A stretch of DNA of 27,237 nt from an uncultured Flavobacteriaceae bacterium (GTDB taxonomy: Bacteria; Bacteroidota; Bacteroidia; Flavobacteriales; Flavobacteriaceae). Below are positions 1 to 9,221 of this stretch, piece by piece. Location: contig CALJVK010000018.1 in assembly GCA_937773465.1 (NCBI GenBank), positions 1-27,237 of the forward strand, in the 5' to 3' direction. Positions within the stretch are counted from its first letter, which is position 1; every line of letters begins with the position of its first letter. The notes under the pieces are model-generated. The model was not told where the DNA came from and did no database searches. It saw nothing but the letters and a program-made list of their open reading frames with translations. A program made the translations under genes and the position numbers.

Positions 1-1706
1 AACAAGTGAGTAGAAGTATGATTACAAGAACTATTAAGCCTGGCATCTTTATCAACGAAAACAGTTATTCGCGAATTTAATGCATTTGGAAGTTGATTAG
101 TTACATGAATTATAGTGTCATTTTCTTTCACTGTATTAATAATATTTATAGTAGAATCTTCGACTGTTTTTATATAACCAGTGTCTCCAATTTGACCACC
201 ACCCTGAGCGTAAAAAGGAGTAGATTCAAAAACTAAATGAAAAACAGAATCTCCCTTTTTAGTAATCGACTCCCTATACCTTGATATTTTAGTTTCAGCA
301 TATAGCTGATCGTATCCTAAAAATTCTGTTTCTTGAAAATTATCATGTAAAGATATCCACTCTTGATTTTGATTATTAACAGCAGCTTTTGATCTATTTT
401 TTTGCTCTTGCATTAAACTATCAAATTGATTCACATCATAATTCATGTTTTTTTCTCTTAAAATAAGAGCAGTTAAATCAACAGGAAACCCGAACGTATC
501 ATATAACTCAAAAGTATTTGATCCTGATATAGTATCTGTTTTGTTTTTAGATATTATTTCATCAAGCTTAACAATTCCTTTATCCAAAGTTCTTAAAAAA
601 GATTCTTCTTCTTTTTTGATAACATTTTCAATAACATCAATTTGTAATTTTAATTCTGGAAAAACTGATAAATACTGATTTGAAAGAGTCTTGACTAGTT
701 TGAATATAAATGGTTGTTTTAAATTTAAAAACGTGTAACCATACCTAACTCCTCTTCTTAAAATTCTTCTTATAACATAACCTGCACCATTATTGGAAGG
801 GAGCTGACCGTCTGCAATAGAAAAAACAACTGCTCTTAAATGATCAACGATAACCCGAAATGCTATATCAGATTTTTTAGTATCTCCATATTTTACATCA
901 CAAATATTTTCTAAATCCTTGATTAAAGGAGTAAATATATCGGTATCATAATTAGATTTAACTCCTTGTAAAACCATACAAAGTCTCTCAAAACCCATTC
1001 CAGTATCAATATGCTTTAAAGGAAGGTCTTCTAAGCTTCCATTGTTTTTTCTGTTAAACTGAATAAAAACTAAATTCCAAATTTCAATAACTTCTGGATG
1101 ATCTTTATTGACTAAATCTTTTCCAGGTGTAATGGATTTATCTTTTTCAGATCTAATATCTACATGAATTTCAGAACATGGTCCACATGGACCAACATCA
1201 CCCATTTCCCAAAAATTATCTTTTTTATTACCTAAAATAATTTTGTCTTTGTCAACTATCTTAGACCAAATATCAAAAGCATCTTGATCTAAGTGTGTGT
1301 TATCCTCCTTAGAACCTTCGAAAATTGTGATATATAATGATTCTTTATCTATTTTATAGATATCAGTTAATAATTCCCACGCCCATATAATTGCTTCTTC
1401 TTTAAAATAATCTCCAAAACTCCAATTACCAAGCATTTCAAACATGGTATGATGGTAAGTATCAATGCCTACTTCTTCTAAATCATTATGTTTTCCTGAA
1501 ACTCTTAAACATTTTTGGGTATCAGTAACTCTATTGTTATCAATAATTGAATTTCCTAAAAAATTATCTTTAAATTGGTTCATTCCTGCATTTGTAAACA
1601 TTAATGTAGGGTCGTTTTTTATAACTATTGGAGCGGATTTAACCACTTTATGATTTTTATTTTTAAAAAAATCGAGAAACGTAGAACGAACTTTATTAGA
1701 ATTCAT
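1..1706 (-). CDS. alaS: Alanine--tRNA ligase, partial (3' end outside window)
   Basis: Class II aminoacyl-tRNA synthetase that charges tRNA-Ala in the cytoplasm and edits mischarged Ser or Gly. The frame opens with ATG at 1706 and stays open to the left edge, giving about 568 of the roughly 870 residues usual for the family. The N-terminus reads [17 protein letters not shown], followed by the typical [12 protein letters not shown] and the [18 protein letters not shown] signature of Ala[23 protein letters not shown] and [11 protein letters not shown] follow in the expected order. Close to the left edge NHTSTHL supplies the HxxxH zinc motif that starts the editing domain, so the catalytic and tRNA-binding parts are inside the window and part of the editing domain plus the C-Ala domain are missing. 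No frameshift was seen. It is divergent from the M23 peptidase gene, with a 100-base AT-rich gap holding both promoters. Confidence 0.97.
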   Translation of the reverse strand, partial: MNSNKVRSTFLDFFKNKNHKVVKSAPIVIKNDPTLMFTNAGMNQFKDNFLGNSIIDNNRVTDTQKCLRVSGKHNDLEEVGIDTYHHTMFEMLGNWSFGDYFKEEAIIWAWELLTDIYKIDKESLYITIFEGSKEDNTHLDQDAFDIWSKIVDKDKIILGNKKDNFWEMGDVGPCGPCSEIHVDIRSEKDKSITPGKDLVNKDHPEVIEIWNLVFIQFNRKNNGSLEDLPLKHIDTGMGFERLCMVLQGVKSNYDTDIFTPLIKDLENICDVKYGDTKKSDIAFRVIVDHLRAVVFSIADGQLPSNNGAGYVIRRILRRGVRYGYTFLNLKQPFIFKLVKTLSNQYLSVFPELKLQIDVIENVIKKEEESFLRTLDKGIVKLDEIISKNKTDTISGSNTFELYDTFGFPVDLTALILREKNMNYDVNQFDSLMQEQKNRSKAAVNNQNQEWISLHDNFQETEFLGYDQLYAETKISRYRESITKKGDSVFHLVFESTPFYAQGGGQIGDTGYIKTVEDSTINIINTVKENDTIIHVTNQLPNALNSRITVFVDKDARLNSSCNHTSTHL

Positions 1707-1806
1707 TAATTATTAAATTAGTAATAGATATTAAAAAAAACAATTTTATTATATTTACTTATATTATGTAAAGTAATTTAAGCGTAAAATTAGTATATTT
1801 TAATTA

Positions 1807-2784
1807 ATGTTTAAGACCAAATATTATTACGACACAAAAACACTTTCTTACAGAAAGATCAAAGTAAGTAAAGGAGTTCAATTAAGAAATATTTTAACTT
1901 TTTTAATTGCATCCTCATTCTTTGGAATTGTAGTTCTTCTAACTCTACTTAAATCTCCTTTGATTAATACACCTACTGAACTTTCTCAAGCTAGAGAAAT
2001 CTCAAATTATAAATTTCAATTTGAGTTAATCAACAAAAAACTAAATCAACTTAACATTGTACTTGACGAAATCGAACAAAGAGATAATAATATTTACAGA
2101 GTATTGTTTGAAACAAACCCAATCCCTAGTGAAGTTAGAAAAGCTGGATTTGGTGGTGTTAACAGATATGAAGATTTAGAAGGTTTTGATAATTCTAAAT
2201 TAGTAATTGAAACAACTAAAAAAATTGAAATACTTACAAAACAAATTGTTATTCAATCAAAATCTCTTGATGAAATTGAAAGGTTAGCTAGTGAGAAAGA
2301 AAAGCTTATGTCTGCAATTCCATCGATTATGCCTATTAAAAAAAATGATTTAACAAGAATGGCTTCTGGATTTGGGTACAGAACTGATCCATTTAACAAA
2401 TCAAGAAAAATGCATTCAGGAATGGATTTTACCGCCCCAAGAAATACCCCTGTTTACGCAGCTAGCGACGGTAAAATACTAAGAGCTGATTCTAGATCAT
2501 CTGGATATGGAAAACATATTAGAATTGACCACGGTTTTGGTTATGTAACTTTATATGCTCATTTAAACAAGTATAATGTAAAAAGGGGTCAAAAAGTAAA
2601 AAAAGGGGATGTTATTGGTTATGTAGGTAGTACCGGTAGATCACAAGCACCTCACCTACATTATGAAGTTCAAATTGATAAAAAAAGAGTTAATCCAATT
2701 AATTTTTATCTTGGAAATCTTACTCCAGATGAATTTGACGAACTACTTACGTTAGCCAATCAAGAAAATCAATCTCTAGATTAA
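1807..2784 (+). CDS. M23 (LytM-type) metallopeptidase, membrane-anchored
   Basis: Predicted zinc endopeptidase that cuts peptidoglycan cross-links on the periplasmic face of the inner membrane. The 325-residue protein has a short basic N-terminus, one membrane segment at about residues 28-50, and a charged, probably coiled-coil stretch at about 60-165. The C-terminal M23 domain spans about 185-305. The zinc and catalytic residues are visible: H203 and D207 in HSGMDF, H252 in YAHL, and H283 with H285 in PHLHYE. All LytM ligands are present, so it should be active rather than an EnvC/NlpD-like degenerate activator. Its stop codon overlaps the start of the MerR gene by one base (TAATG), so the two are co-transcribed and translationally coupled. 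The alaS / M23 / merR arrangement is familiar from Flavobacteriia (recalled, not searched). Start ATG 1807 is chosen because the membrane anchor follows directly. Confidence 0.93.
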   Translation: MFKTKYYYDTKTLSYRKIKVSKGVQLRNILTFLIASSFFGIVVLLTLLKSPLINTPTELSQAREISNYKFQFELINKKLNQLNIVLDEIEQRDNNIYRVLFETNPIPSEVRKAGFGGVNRYEDLEGFDNSKLVIETTKKIEILTKQIVIQSKSLDEIERLASEKEKLMSAIPSIMPIKKNDLTRMASGFGYRTDPFNKSRKMHSGMDFTAPRNTPVYAASDGKILRADSRSSGYGKHIRIDHGFGYVTLYAHLNKYNVKRGQKVKKGDVIGYVGSTGRSQAPHLHYEVQIDKKRVNPINFYLGNLTPDEFDELLTLANQENQSLD

Positions 2785-3101
2785 TGCATGTTAATTTACC
2801 TCAAAAATTATATTATAGTATAGGAGAAGTTTCTAAAGCGTTTAATGTTAATGCATCACTTATTAGATTTTGGGAAAAGGAATTTAATGAATTTAATCCA
2901 AAAAAAAACAATAAAGGAACCAGAAGATATTCATCAATAGATATTGAAAAACTTCAAATAATACACCACTTAGTAAAAGAAAAAGGATATACTCTTGATG
3001 GAGCTAGAGATCAATTAAAAACATTAAATAAAAAATTTGAAGTGATTAAAAAATTAGAAAAAATAAAAACAAGTTTATTAAATATCAAAAATGAGCTTTA
3101 A
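2784..3101 (+). CDS. MerR-family transcriptional regulator, short
   Basis: A 105-residue DNA-binding protein. The N-terminal winged helix-turn-helix of the MerR family is clear: YYSIGEVSKAFNVNASLIRFWEKEF, a basic wing (NNKGTRRYSS), and the second helical pair IEKLQIIHHLVKEKGYTLDGAR. After that there are only about 30 lysine-rich residues and no effector-binding domain or conserved cysteines, so it is not a metal sensor. This short form is common in Bacteroidota next to the M23 peptidase and alaS. Its target and signal are unknown. It begins in the stop codon of the peptidase gene, and its own stop (3099-3101) directly abuts the stop codon of der on the other strand (3102-3104), with no space for an intergenic terminator. 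Confidence 0.9.
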   Translation: MHVNLPQKLYYSIGEVSKAFNVNASLIRFWEKEFNEFNPKKNNKGTRRYSSIDIEKLQIIHHLVKEKGYTLDGARDQLKTLNKKFEVIKKLEKIKTSLLNIKNEL

Positions 3102-4406
3102 TTATTTTTTTCTAAAGAATATTCTAATAGGCACTCCATTAAAATCATAAATCTCCCTTATTTTATTTTCTAGAAATCTTTTGTAAGGATCCTTAATGTA
3201 CTGAGGAAGGTTACAAAAAAATGCAAATTGAGGAAATGAAGAAGGAAGTTGAGTACAAAATTTAATTTTAACATACTTTCCCTTATATGCAGGAGGAGGA
3301 GTTTTTTCAATTATTGGAAGTAGGCATTCATTAAATTTTCTAGTAACGATTTTTTTTGATCTAGTTTTAAAGACTTCCATGGCAGTTTCAATAGCTTTGA
3401 AAATTCTTTGTTTTGTTAAACTTGATATGAAAATAATAGGAACATCCGTAAAAGGCTCTAATTCTTTCCTAATTTGCTCTTCGAAGAGTTTTATTGTATT
3501 TGTTTTTTTATCAACTAGATCCCATTTATTGACTAAAATCACAATCCCTTTATTATTTCTTTCAGCTAACCAAAAAATATTTTTCACTTGACTATCAAAT
3601 GATCTAGTAGCATCAAAAATTATTAAACACACATCAGCATTTTCTATAGTTCTAATAGATCTAACAACTGAGTAAAATTCAACATCATCATTTATTTTAG
3701 ATTTTTTTCTAATACCAGCAGTGTCAATTAATTTGAAGTCGAAACCAAAACGATTAAAATGTGTATCAATACTATCACGTGTTGTTCCAGCTAAATCTTT
3801 TACTACATAACGATCTATTCCAAGTAAAGCATTAATAAATGAAGACTTACCAGAGTTAGGGCGACCAACTACGGCAAATCCTGGGATTTGATCATTTTCT
3901 ATTACCGACTCTTCTGGCATTAATGAAACTAATGAGTCTAGTAATTCCCCAGTTCCACCTCCATTAATAGAACTTATATTAAAAATTTTTTCAAAACCAA
4001 GTGAGTGAAATTCAGTAGATTCTAATTGTCTTTTGGAATTATCTACTTTATTTACAGCAAGTAAAACGTCTTTACTAGATTTATGTAATAATCTTGAAAT
4101 TTCACTATCCATAGAGCTAATACCTGTTTCAACATCAACAACAAAAACAACGATATCTGCTTCTTCAATAGCTATCATCACTTGGGCATTAATTTCTTTT
4201 TCAAAATTATCCTCTCCACCAAGCATAAAGCCACCAGTATCGATAACAGTAAAATCCTTTCCATTCCAAAATGAATAGCCGTAGTGACGATCTCTTGTTA
4301 CGCCACTTTGAGAATCAACAATTGCATCTCTTTTTTGTATTAGTCTGTTAAAAAATGTTGACTTTCCGACATTTGGTCTTCCAACAATAGCTACAATAGA
4401 ACTCAT
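3102..4406 (-). CDS. der: Ribosome biogenesis GTPase Der (EngA)
   Basis: Essential tandem GTPase that helps mature the 50S ribosomal subunit. The 434-residue length is normal for the family. The first G domain begins with the P-loop GRPNVGKST at residues 9-17, followed by the switch region DTGG and the NKVD specificity motif. The second G domain starts at residue 181 with GRPNSGKSS, then DTAGIRKKSKIN and NKWD. A KH-like domain at the C-terminus (PPPAYKGKYVKIKF onward, ending in PIRIFFRKK) completes the Der architecture. It lies 50 bases downstream of era on the same strand, so the two GTPase genes probably form one transcript. It converges head-on with the MerR gene. The frame is intact and no anomaly was seen. 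Confidence 0.98.
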   Translation of the reverse strand: MSSIVAIVGRPNVGKSTFFNRLIQKRDAIVDSQSGVTRDRHYGYSFWNGKDFTVIDTGGFMLGGEDNFEKEINAQVMIAIEEADIVVFVVDVETGISSMDSEISRLLHKSSKDVLLAVNKVDNSKRQLESTEFHSLGFEKIFNISSINGGGTGELLDSLVSLMPEESVIENDQIPGFAVVGRPNSGKSSFINALLGIDRYVVKDLAGTTRDSIDTHFNRFGFDFKLIDTAGIRKKSKINDDVEFYSVVRSIRTIENADVCLIIFDATRSFDSQVKNIFWLAERNNKGIVILVNKWDLVDKKTNTIKLFEEQIRKELEPFTDVPIIFISSLTKQRIFKAIETAMEVFKTRSKKIVTRKFNECLLPIIEKTPPPAYKGKYVKIKFCTQLPSSFPQFAFFCNLPQYIKDPYKRFLENKIREIYDFNGVPIRIFFRKK

Positions 4407-4456
4407 TATGTATTTTTTAAAAGGTGTACAAAACTAAACTTTTATTTTAATAAAAA

Positions 4457-5338
4457 TTATTTTTGATGATATCCGAATTTCTTAAGTTGTTTCTCGTCAG
4501 ATCGCCAGTTTTTATTAACCTTAACCTGCAAGTCTAAAAATATTTTTTTATTGAAAAATTTTTCAATATCAATCCTGGCTTGGGTACCAACTTTTTTAAT
4601 AGCAGCTCCTTTATGACCAATTATAATTCCCTTTTGAGAATCTCTTTCTACTATAATAATAGATCTAATCTTAATAATAGTTTCCTCTTCAAAGAAATCT
4701 TCAGTAACAACTTCAACAGAATAAGGAATTTCTTTTTTAAAATTTAATAATATTTTTTCTCTGATTATCTCATTTACAAAAAAACGTTCGCTCTTGTCGG
4801 TTAGTTGATCTTTAGGAAAATAAGGGGGCGACTCGGGACTTAGTTCAACTAATCTATCTAATAGTTTATCAATATTAAATGATTCTTTTACTGAAATTGG
4901 CCAAATCTCAGCATTAGGAACTTTGTTTTTCCAAAAATCTAACTCAAAATCTAATTTTTCTTGGTCAATTAAATCAATTTTATTAATAATAATTAAAAGA
5001 GGAACTTTAATGTTTACAATCTTATCAAACAAAGAATCGTCTTTTAAATTATGATCTCTATACTCAACCATATATAAAAGGATATCAGCATCTTCAGTTG
5101 CAGGTAATACAAAATCCATCATAGACTTGTGAAGTTTATGGGCTGGTTTAATTATACCAGGCGTGTCAGAAATTACTAGCTGAAAATCATCATCGTTTAT
5201 GAGAGCTAAAATCCGATGTCTTGTAGTTTGGGCCTTTGAGGTAATTATGGATAGCTTTTGACCTAATAAGAAATTAGTTAAAGAAGATTTACCAACGTTA
5301 GGATTACCTATAATATTTACAAAACTAGATTTATGCAT
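4457..5338 (-). CDS. era: GTPase Era
   Basis: GTP-binding protein that binds the 3' end of 16S rRNA and couples 30S assembly to growth. The 293-residue length is normal. The P-loop GNPNVGKSS sits at residues 11-19, followed by the Era-type effector loop (SKAQTTRHRI), DTPGI and NKID. The C-terminal KH RNA-binding domain contains the GxxG loop in GIIIGHKGAAIKKVG. Start ATG 5338 places the P-loop at the usual distance. It is the first gene of an apparent era-der transcript. A possible -7 box (TAAATTTG, minus strand 5353-5346) lies only 8 bases upstream of the start codon. If it is used, the mRNA would be nearly leaderless, but no matching TTG upstream element was found, so this is weak. Confidence 0.98.
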   Translation of the reverse strand: MHKSSFVNIIGNPNVGKSSLTNFLLGQKLSIITSKAQTTRHRILALINDDDFQLVISDTPGIIKPAHKLHKSMMDFVLPATEDADILLYMVEYRDHNLKDDSLFDKIVNIKVPLLIIINKIDLIDQEKLDFELDFWKNKVPNAEIWPISVKESFNIDKLLDRLVELSPESPPYFPKDQLTDKSERFFVNEIIREKILLNFKKEIPYSVEVVTEDFFEEETIIKIRSIIIVERDSQKGIIIGHKGAAIKKVGTQARIDIEKFFNKKIFLDLQVKVNKNWRSDEKQLKKFGYHQK

Positions 5339-5744
5339 ACAGTTACAAATTTAAGATTGTTAATTAAGATTTAGAAGATTTTGCATAAAAATTAAATAAT
5401 TTTTGAACAAAGCACAACATAAAGACCTTTACAGTTAACAATTCACAAGTAATCAAAGAAAAAATTATGAGAAGATGAATATGAGAGTAAAATATGTTTT
5501 ATAAGCGCAATAAAAAGTTCAGATTACCTATACAATACTTAAACATTTAGAATTGTTAAAACAATACATTTTAAACTTAAAAAAACAAATTCAGGTTAGA
5601 ATAAAACATTTAACACTAAAAAAGTGATTTCAATAAATGTAAAGGTTTTATAAACAAAATATAAAAATAATACACCTATTTTTAGATATAGTTCCTCGAG
5701 ACAAAATAATATCGTCTTTAGAGTTACAAATAAGTAATAATTAT
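5339..5744. other. Intergenic promoter region between era and the glucan operon
   Basis: About 400 AT-rich bases between divergent transcripts. No convincing ORF or RNA gene was found; the 70-codon minus-strand frame here lacks any recognisable protein feature. The gap must contain the promoter of the glucan cluster and probably that of era. A small inverted repeat ATTGTT-AA-AACAAT at 5552-5565 is a possible operator for a sugar-responsive regulator, but it is short and no regulator gene is adjacent. No exact TAnnTTTG box was found upstream of the glucan operon; TAATTATTTG near 5738-5747 is only a partial match. Confidence 0.4.
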
Positions 5745-5771
5745 TTGAGTAATACTGTTTTAAAAAAAAAT

Positions 5772-8700
5772 ATGCCCGAAAAGATTTACGTTGGTGATTT
5801 AGAATCATTGTTCAATGATAAAAGAGTTGAAGGAAAACAATTGAAAATTGCAAATGAAAATTTTTACAAAATTTCCAATGTAGATAAAATGCGTCCATTC
5901 TTCATGAGTATTGTGAGTAACTCCAATCATTGGATGTTTATTTCAAGTACAGGGAGTTTGTCTGCTGGAAGAAAAAATAGTGAATTCGCCCTTTTTCCAT
6001 ATTATACTGATGATAAAATTACAGAATCAAGCGAGACAACAGGGAGTAAAACTATTTTAATTATAAAAATTGCTGATAAAAATTACTTATGGGAACCTTT
6101 TTCAAATAAATATTCTGGAGTTTACAATATTTCTAGAAACATTTATAAAAATACTATTGGAAATAAAGTGATTTTTGAAGAAATCAATCATGACTTAAAA
6201 GTAGAATTTAGTTACCAATGGAACTCAAGTAATAAATATGGTTTTGTTAGAAAATCATTTATAAAAAATACTTCAAAGGATAGTACACAAATAAACATTC
6301 TTGATGGACTTCAAAATATTTTACCATACGGAGTAGGAGAAGGACTTCAAAACGCTCAAAGTAATTTAGTTGATGCATATAAAAAATGTGAGTTAGAAAA
6401 GGAAAGTAAACTTGGAATCTTTAGCCTTAGCGCTATTATAGTTGATAAAGCAGAGCCAAGTGAAGCATTAAAAGCAAACTCTGTATGGACAACTGAAATT
6501 AACAATACAAAACACCTTTTGTCCTCACTACAGCTTGATAATTTTAGAAAGGGAATTAGCTTAGAAATTGAAAATGAAATTAAAGCTGAAAAAGGTGCTT
6601 ATTTCATAAACAAGAGTATTGAATTAAAAGAAAACTCCTCCAATGATTGGATGATTATTTGTAATGTTAACCAAACAATTTCTGATATTGTTAATTTAAA
6701 AAATTCAATAATTGATGATAAAGAAATCAAATCTGAAGTTGAAAATGATGTGGTTTTAGGATCATCAAACTTAAGAGAACTAGTTGGAAACGCTGATGGA
6801 TTACAGCTAACTAATGATAAACTTAGAATGATTAGACATTTTTCTAATTCAATGTTTAATATAATGAGAGGAGGTATTTTTGATGATAATTATCAAATAG
6901 AAAAAAATGATTTTCTACCTTATTTAAGCAAAGCGAATTTCTCTATTTACCAGTCTTTTAATGAAACTCTTAATAATCTTCCTGATATTTTTAGTTTACA
7001 TTATTTAAAATCAATTTCAGAAAATATCTCAAATCATGATTTTAAAAGATTATGTACAGAATATCTACCATTAAAATTTAGCAGAAGGCATGGTGATCCA
7101 AGTAGACCTTGGAATAAGTTTTCAATTAATACTAAAAGTGAAATAGATGGATCTAAAATTTTAGATTACCAGGGAAATTGGAGAGATATTTTTCAAAATT
7201 GGGAAGCCTTGGCATATTCATATCCTCAATTTATTGAGGGAATGATTCATAAATTCTTAAATTCTACAACATTTGACGGATACAATCCGTACAGAGTCAC
7301 AAAGGATGGATTCGATTGGGAAACCATTGAACCAGACAACCCTTGGTCATACATAGGTTACTGGGGAGATCATCAAATTATTTATCTTTTAAAATTTTTA
7401 GAATTCATTGAAAATCACTTCCCTAACAAACTATACAAATATTTTTCAAAAAGCTTGTTTGTGTATGCCAATGTCCCTTATAAAATTAAATCTTATGAAA
7501 AAATTCTAAAAGACTCTAAAAACACAATTGATTACGATCATCAAAATGAATTATTAATTAAAAAAAGAAGAGGTGAAATAGGAATTGACGGATCATTAGT
7601 ACACAATAAAAATTCTGAAATTCACAGAGTAAACTTTATAGAAAAGATTTTAGCGACATTACTTTCAAAAGTTTCAAATTTTGTCCCTGAGGGCGGAATA
7701 TGGATGAATACTCAAAGACCTGAGTGGAATGACGCAAACAACGCATTAGTTGGTAACGGAATTTCTATGGTAACTTTATATTATCTCAGAAGATTTGTTA
7801 ATTTTTTTAATTCATTATTAGAAAAAACTGACCTTATTTCAGTTGAAATTTCCTCTGAACTAAACAAGTTTTTTAATGATATTTATTTTGCTTTAAGTGA
7901 AAATAAAAAAGTTATTGACTCATCAATTTCTGATTATGACAGAAAAAAAATAGTTGATTTACTTGGTTCTGCAGGTTCAAATTATAGAAATATAATCTAC
8001 GACAACAGTTTTTCTGGAATTAAATCTGCAATTGGAATAAAAGAAATTACGGAATTCACACAACTTCTTCTAAAATATATAGATCATTCTATTGATTCCA
8101 ATAAAAGAAGTGATAAGCTTTACCATGCTTACAATCTATTAACTATAAATGAAGATAAAATATCAGTTTCATACTTGCCAGAAATGCTTGAAGGCCAAGT
8201 TGCTGTTTTAAGTTCTGGATATTTAAGTTCAAAAGAAAACTTAGAAGTTTTAGATGCTCTTAAGTCTAGTAAATTATTTAGAGAAGATCAATATAGTTAT
8301 ATACTTTACCCCGATAAAGATTTAGGCTTATTCTTAGATAAAAATACTATTCCTTCTTCAAAAGTCAATGGATCTAAATTGTTAAAAGAATTATTGAACG
8401 AAGGAAACGAACAAATTATTTCAAAAGACTGTGAGGGTGTTTACCATTTTAATTGTGATTTTAATAATGTAAACGGATTAATAAGTGAATTGAACTTATT
8501 ACCAGAAAAATATAGTGAACTAGTAAAGGATGAACACAATAAAATTCTTCGAGTTTTTGAAGACGTATTTAATCATAAAGAATTTACTGGTCGATCTGGA
8601 ACTTTCTTTGGATATGAAGGACTAGGTTCGATATACTGGCACATGGTGTCTAAACTTTCATTAGCAGTTTTAGAAACTACTAAGAAGGCTTTAAAAGAAA

Positions 8701-9221
8701 ATGACAAAAATTTAGTTGGAAGATTTTTTGATCACTACTTTGAAGTTTTAGAAGGAATTGGAGTCAATAAGTCACCTAAACTATATGGCGCTTTTCCAAC
8801 TGATCCATACTCTCACACTCCTGCAGGAAAAGGTGCTCAACAACCAGGTATGACTGGTCAAGTTAAAGAAGATTTCATTTGTAGATTTGGAGAACTTGGC
8901 GTTGAAATAAAAGAAGGGATCTTAAGCTTCAACCCTACTATGCTAAGAAACGAAGAGTTTTTAAAAACTCAAGAAATGTTTCGATATGTAAACATTTCTA
9001 AAGAGAAATCTTTATTAAAAATAGAAAAAAATTCATTGTGTTTCACATATTGTCAAGTTCCAATAATCTATTTAAAAGCTTTAGAAAATAAAACCACAGT
9101 TCATTTTAACGATGGAAACATTATAAATTTTAAAGACAATCAATTAAATAAAGAAACAAGTGCTTCGATTTTTAACAGAGATAACAAAATCAATAAAATA
9201 ACAGTATCAATTGTAAAATGA
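5772..9221 (+). CDS. GH149-like beta-1,3-oligoglucan phosphorylase
   Basis: Large cytoplasmic phosphorylase of the GH94/GH149 superfamily, expected to cleave beta-1,3-gluco-oligosaccharides with phosphate and release glucose-1-phosphate. It has 1149 residues from ATG 5772, or 1158 from TTG 5745. There is no signal peptide. In TTG numbering, conserved-looking stretches of this superfamily are RHGDPSRPWNKFSI near 449, GNWRDIFQNWEAL around D481, RPEWNDANNALVG around D663, and QQPGMTGQVKED near 1033. The WND segment resembles the general-acid motif of GH94 phosphorylases, so D663 is the likely catalytic acid; this is inferred, not aligned. The length matches GH149 and is far longer than GH94 cellobiose phosphorylases. 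The stop overlaps the next start (ATGA). ATG 5772 is preferred because it follows an A-rich run typical of Bacteroidota start sites. GH161 is the main alternative family. Confidence 0.83.
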   Translation: MPEKIYVGDLESLFNDKRVEGKQLKIANENFYKISNVDKMRPFFMSIVSNSNHWMFISSTGSLSAGRKNSEFALFPYYTDDKITESSETTGSKTILIIKIADKNYLWEPFSNKYSGVYNISRNIYKNTIGNKVIFEEINHDLKVEFSYQWNSSNKYGFVRKSFIKNTSKDSTQINILDGLQNILPYGVGEGLQNAQSNLVDAYKKCELEKESKLGIFSLSAIIVDKAEPSEALKANSVWTTEINNTKHLLSSLQLDNFRKGISLEIENEIKAEKGAYFINKSIELKENSSNDWMIICNVNQTISDIVNLKNSIIDDKEIKSEVENDVVLGSSNLRELVGNADGLQLTNDKLRMIRHFSNSMFNIMRGGIFDDNYQIEKNDFLPYLSKANFSIYQSFNETLNNLPDIFSLHYLKSISENISNHDFKRLCTEYLPLKFSRRHGDPSRPWNKFSINTKSEIDGSKILDYQGNWRDIFQNWEALAYSYPQFIEGMIHKFLNSTTFDGYNPYRVTKDGFDWETIEPDNPWSYIGYWGDHQIIYLLKFLEFIENHFPNKLYKYFSKSLFVYANVPYKIKSYEKILKDSKNTIDYDHQNELLIKKRRGEIGIDGSLVHNKNSEIHRVNFIEKILATLLSKVSNFVPEGGIWMNTQRPEWNDANNALVGNGISMVTLYYLRRFVNFFNSLLEKTDLISVEISSELNKFFNDIYFALSENKKVIDSSISDYDRKKIVDLLGSAGSNYRNIIYDNSFSGIKSAIGIKEITEFTQLLLKYIDHSIDSNKRSDKLYHAYNLLTINEDKISVSYLPEMLEGQVAVLSSGYLSSKENLEVLDALKSSKLFREDQYSYILYPDKDLGLFLDKNTIPSSKVNGSKLLKELLNEGNEQIISKDCEGVYHFNCDFNNVNGLISELNLLPEKYSELVKDEHNKILRVFEDVFNHKEFTGRSGTFFGYEGLGSIYWHMVSKLSLAVLETTKKALKENDKNLVGRFFDHYFEVLEGIGVNKSPKLYGAFPTDPYSHTPAGKGAQQPGMTGQVKEDFICRFGELGVEIKEGILSFNPTMLRNEEFLKTQEMFRYVNISKEKSLLKIEKNSLCFTYCQVPIIYLKALENKTTVHFNDGNIINFKDNQLNKETSASIFNRDNKINKITVSIVK

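Noticed and set aside
445..1653. Plus-strand frames within alaS (445-678, 1465-1653)
   Set aside because: They lie antisense to the strongly conserved alaS frame and have no recognisable protein features.
5339..5744. Riboswitch or structured RNA leader before the glucan operon
   Set aside because: Only one six-base inverted repeat was found and no known aptamer core; the region is simply AT-rich.
5596..5808. Minus-strand 70-codon frame upstream of the GH149 gene
   Set aside because: It overlaps the start of the phosphorylase gene, is hydrophobic only because of AT-rich composition, and shows no conserved motif.
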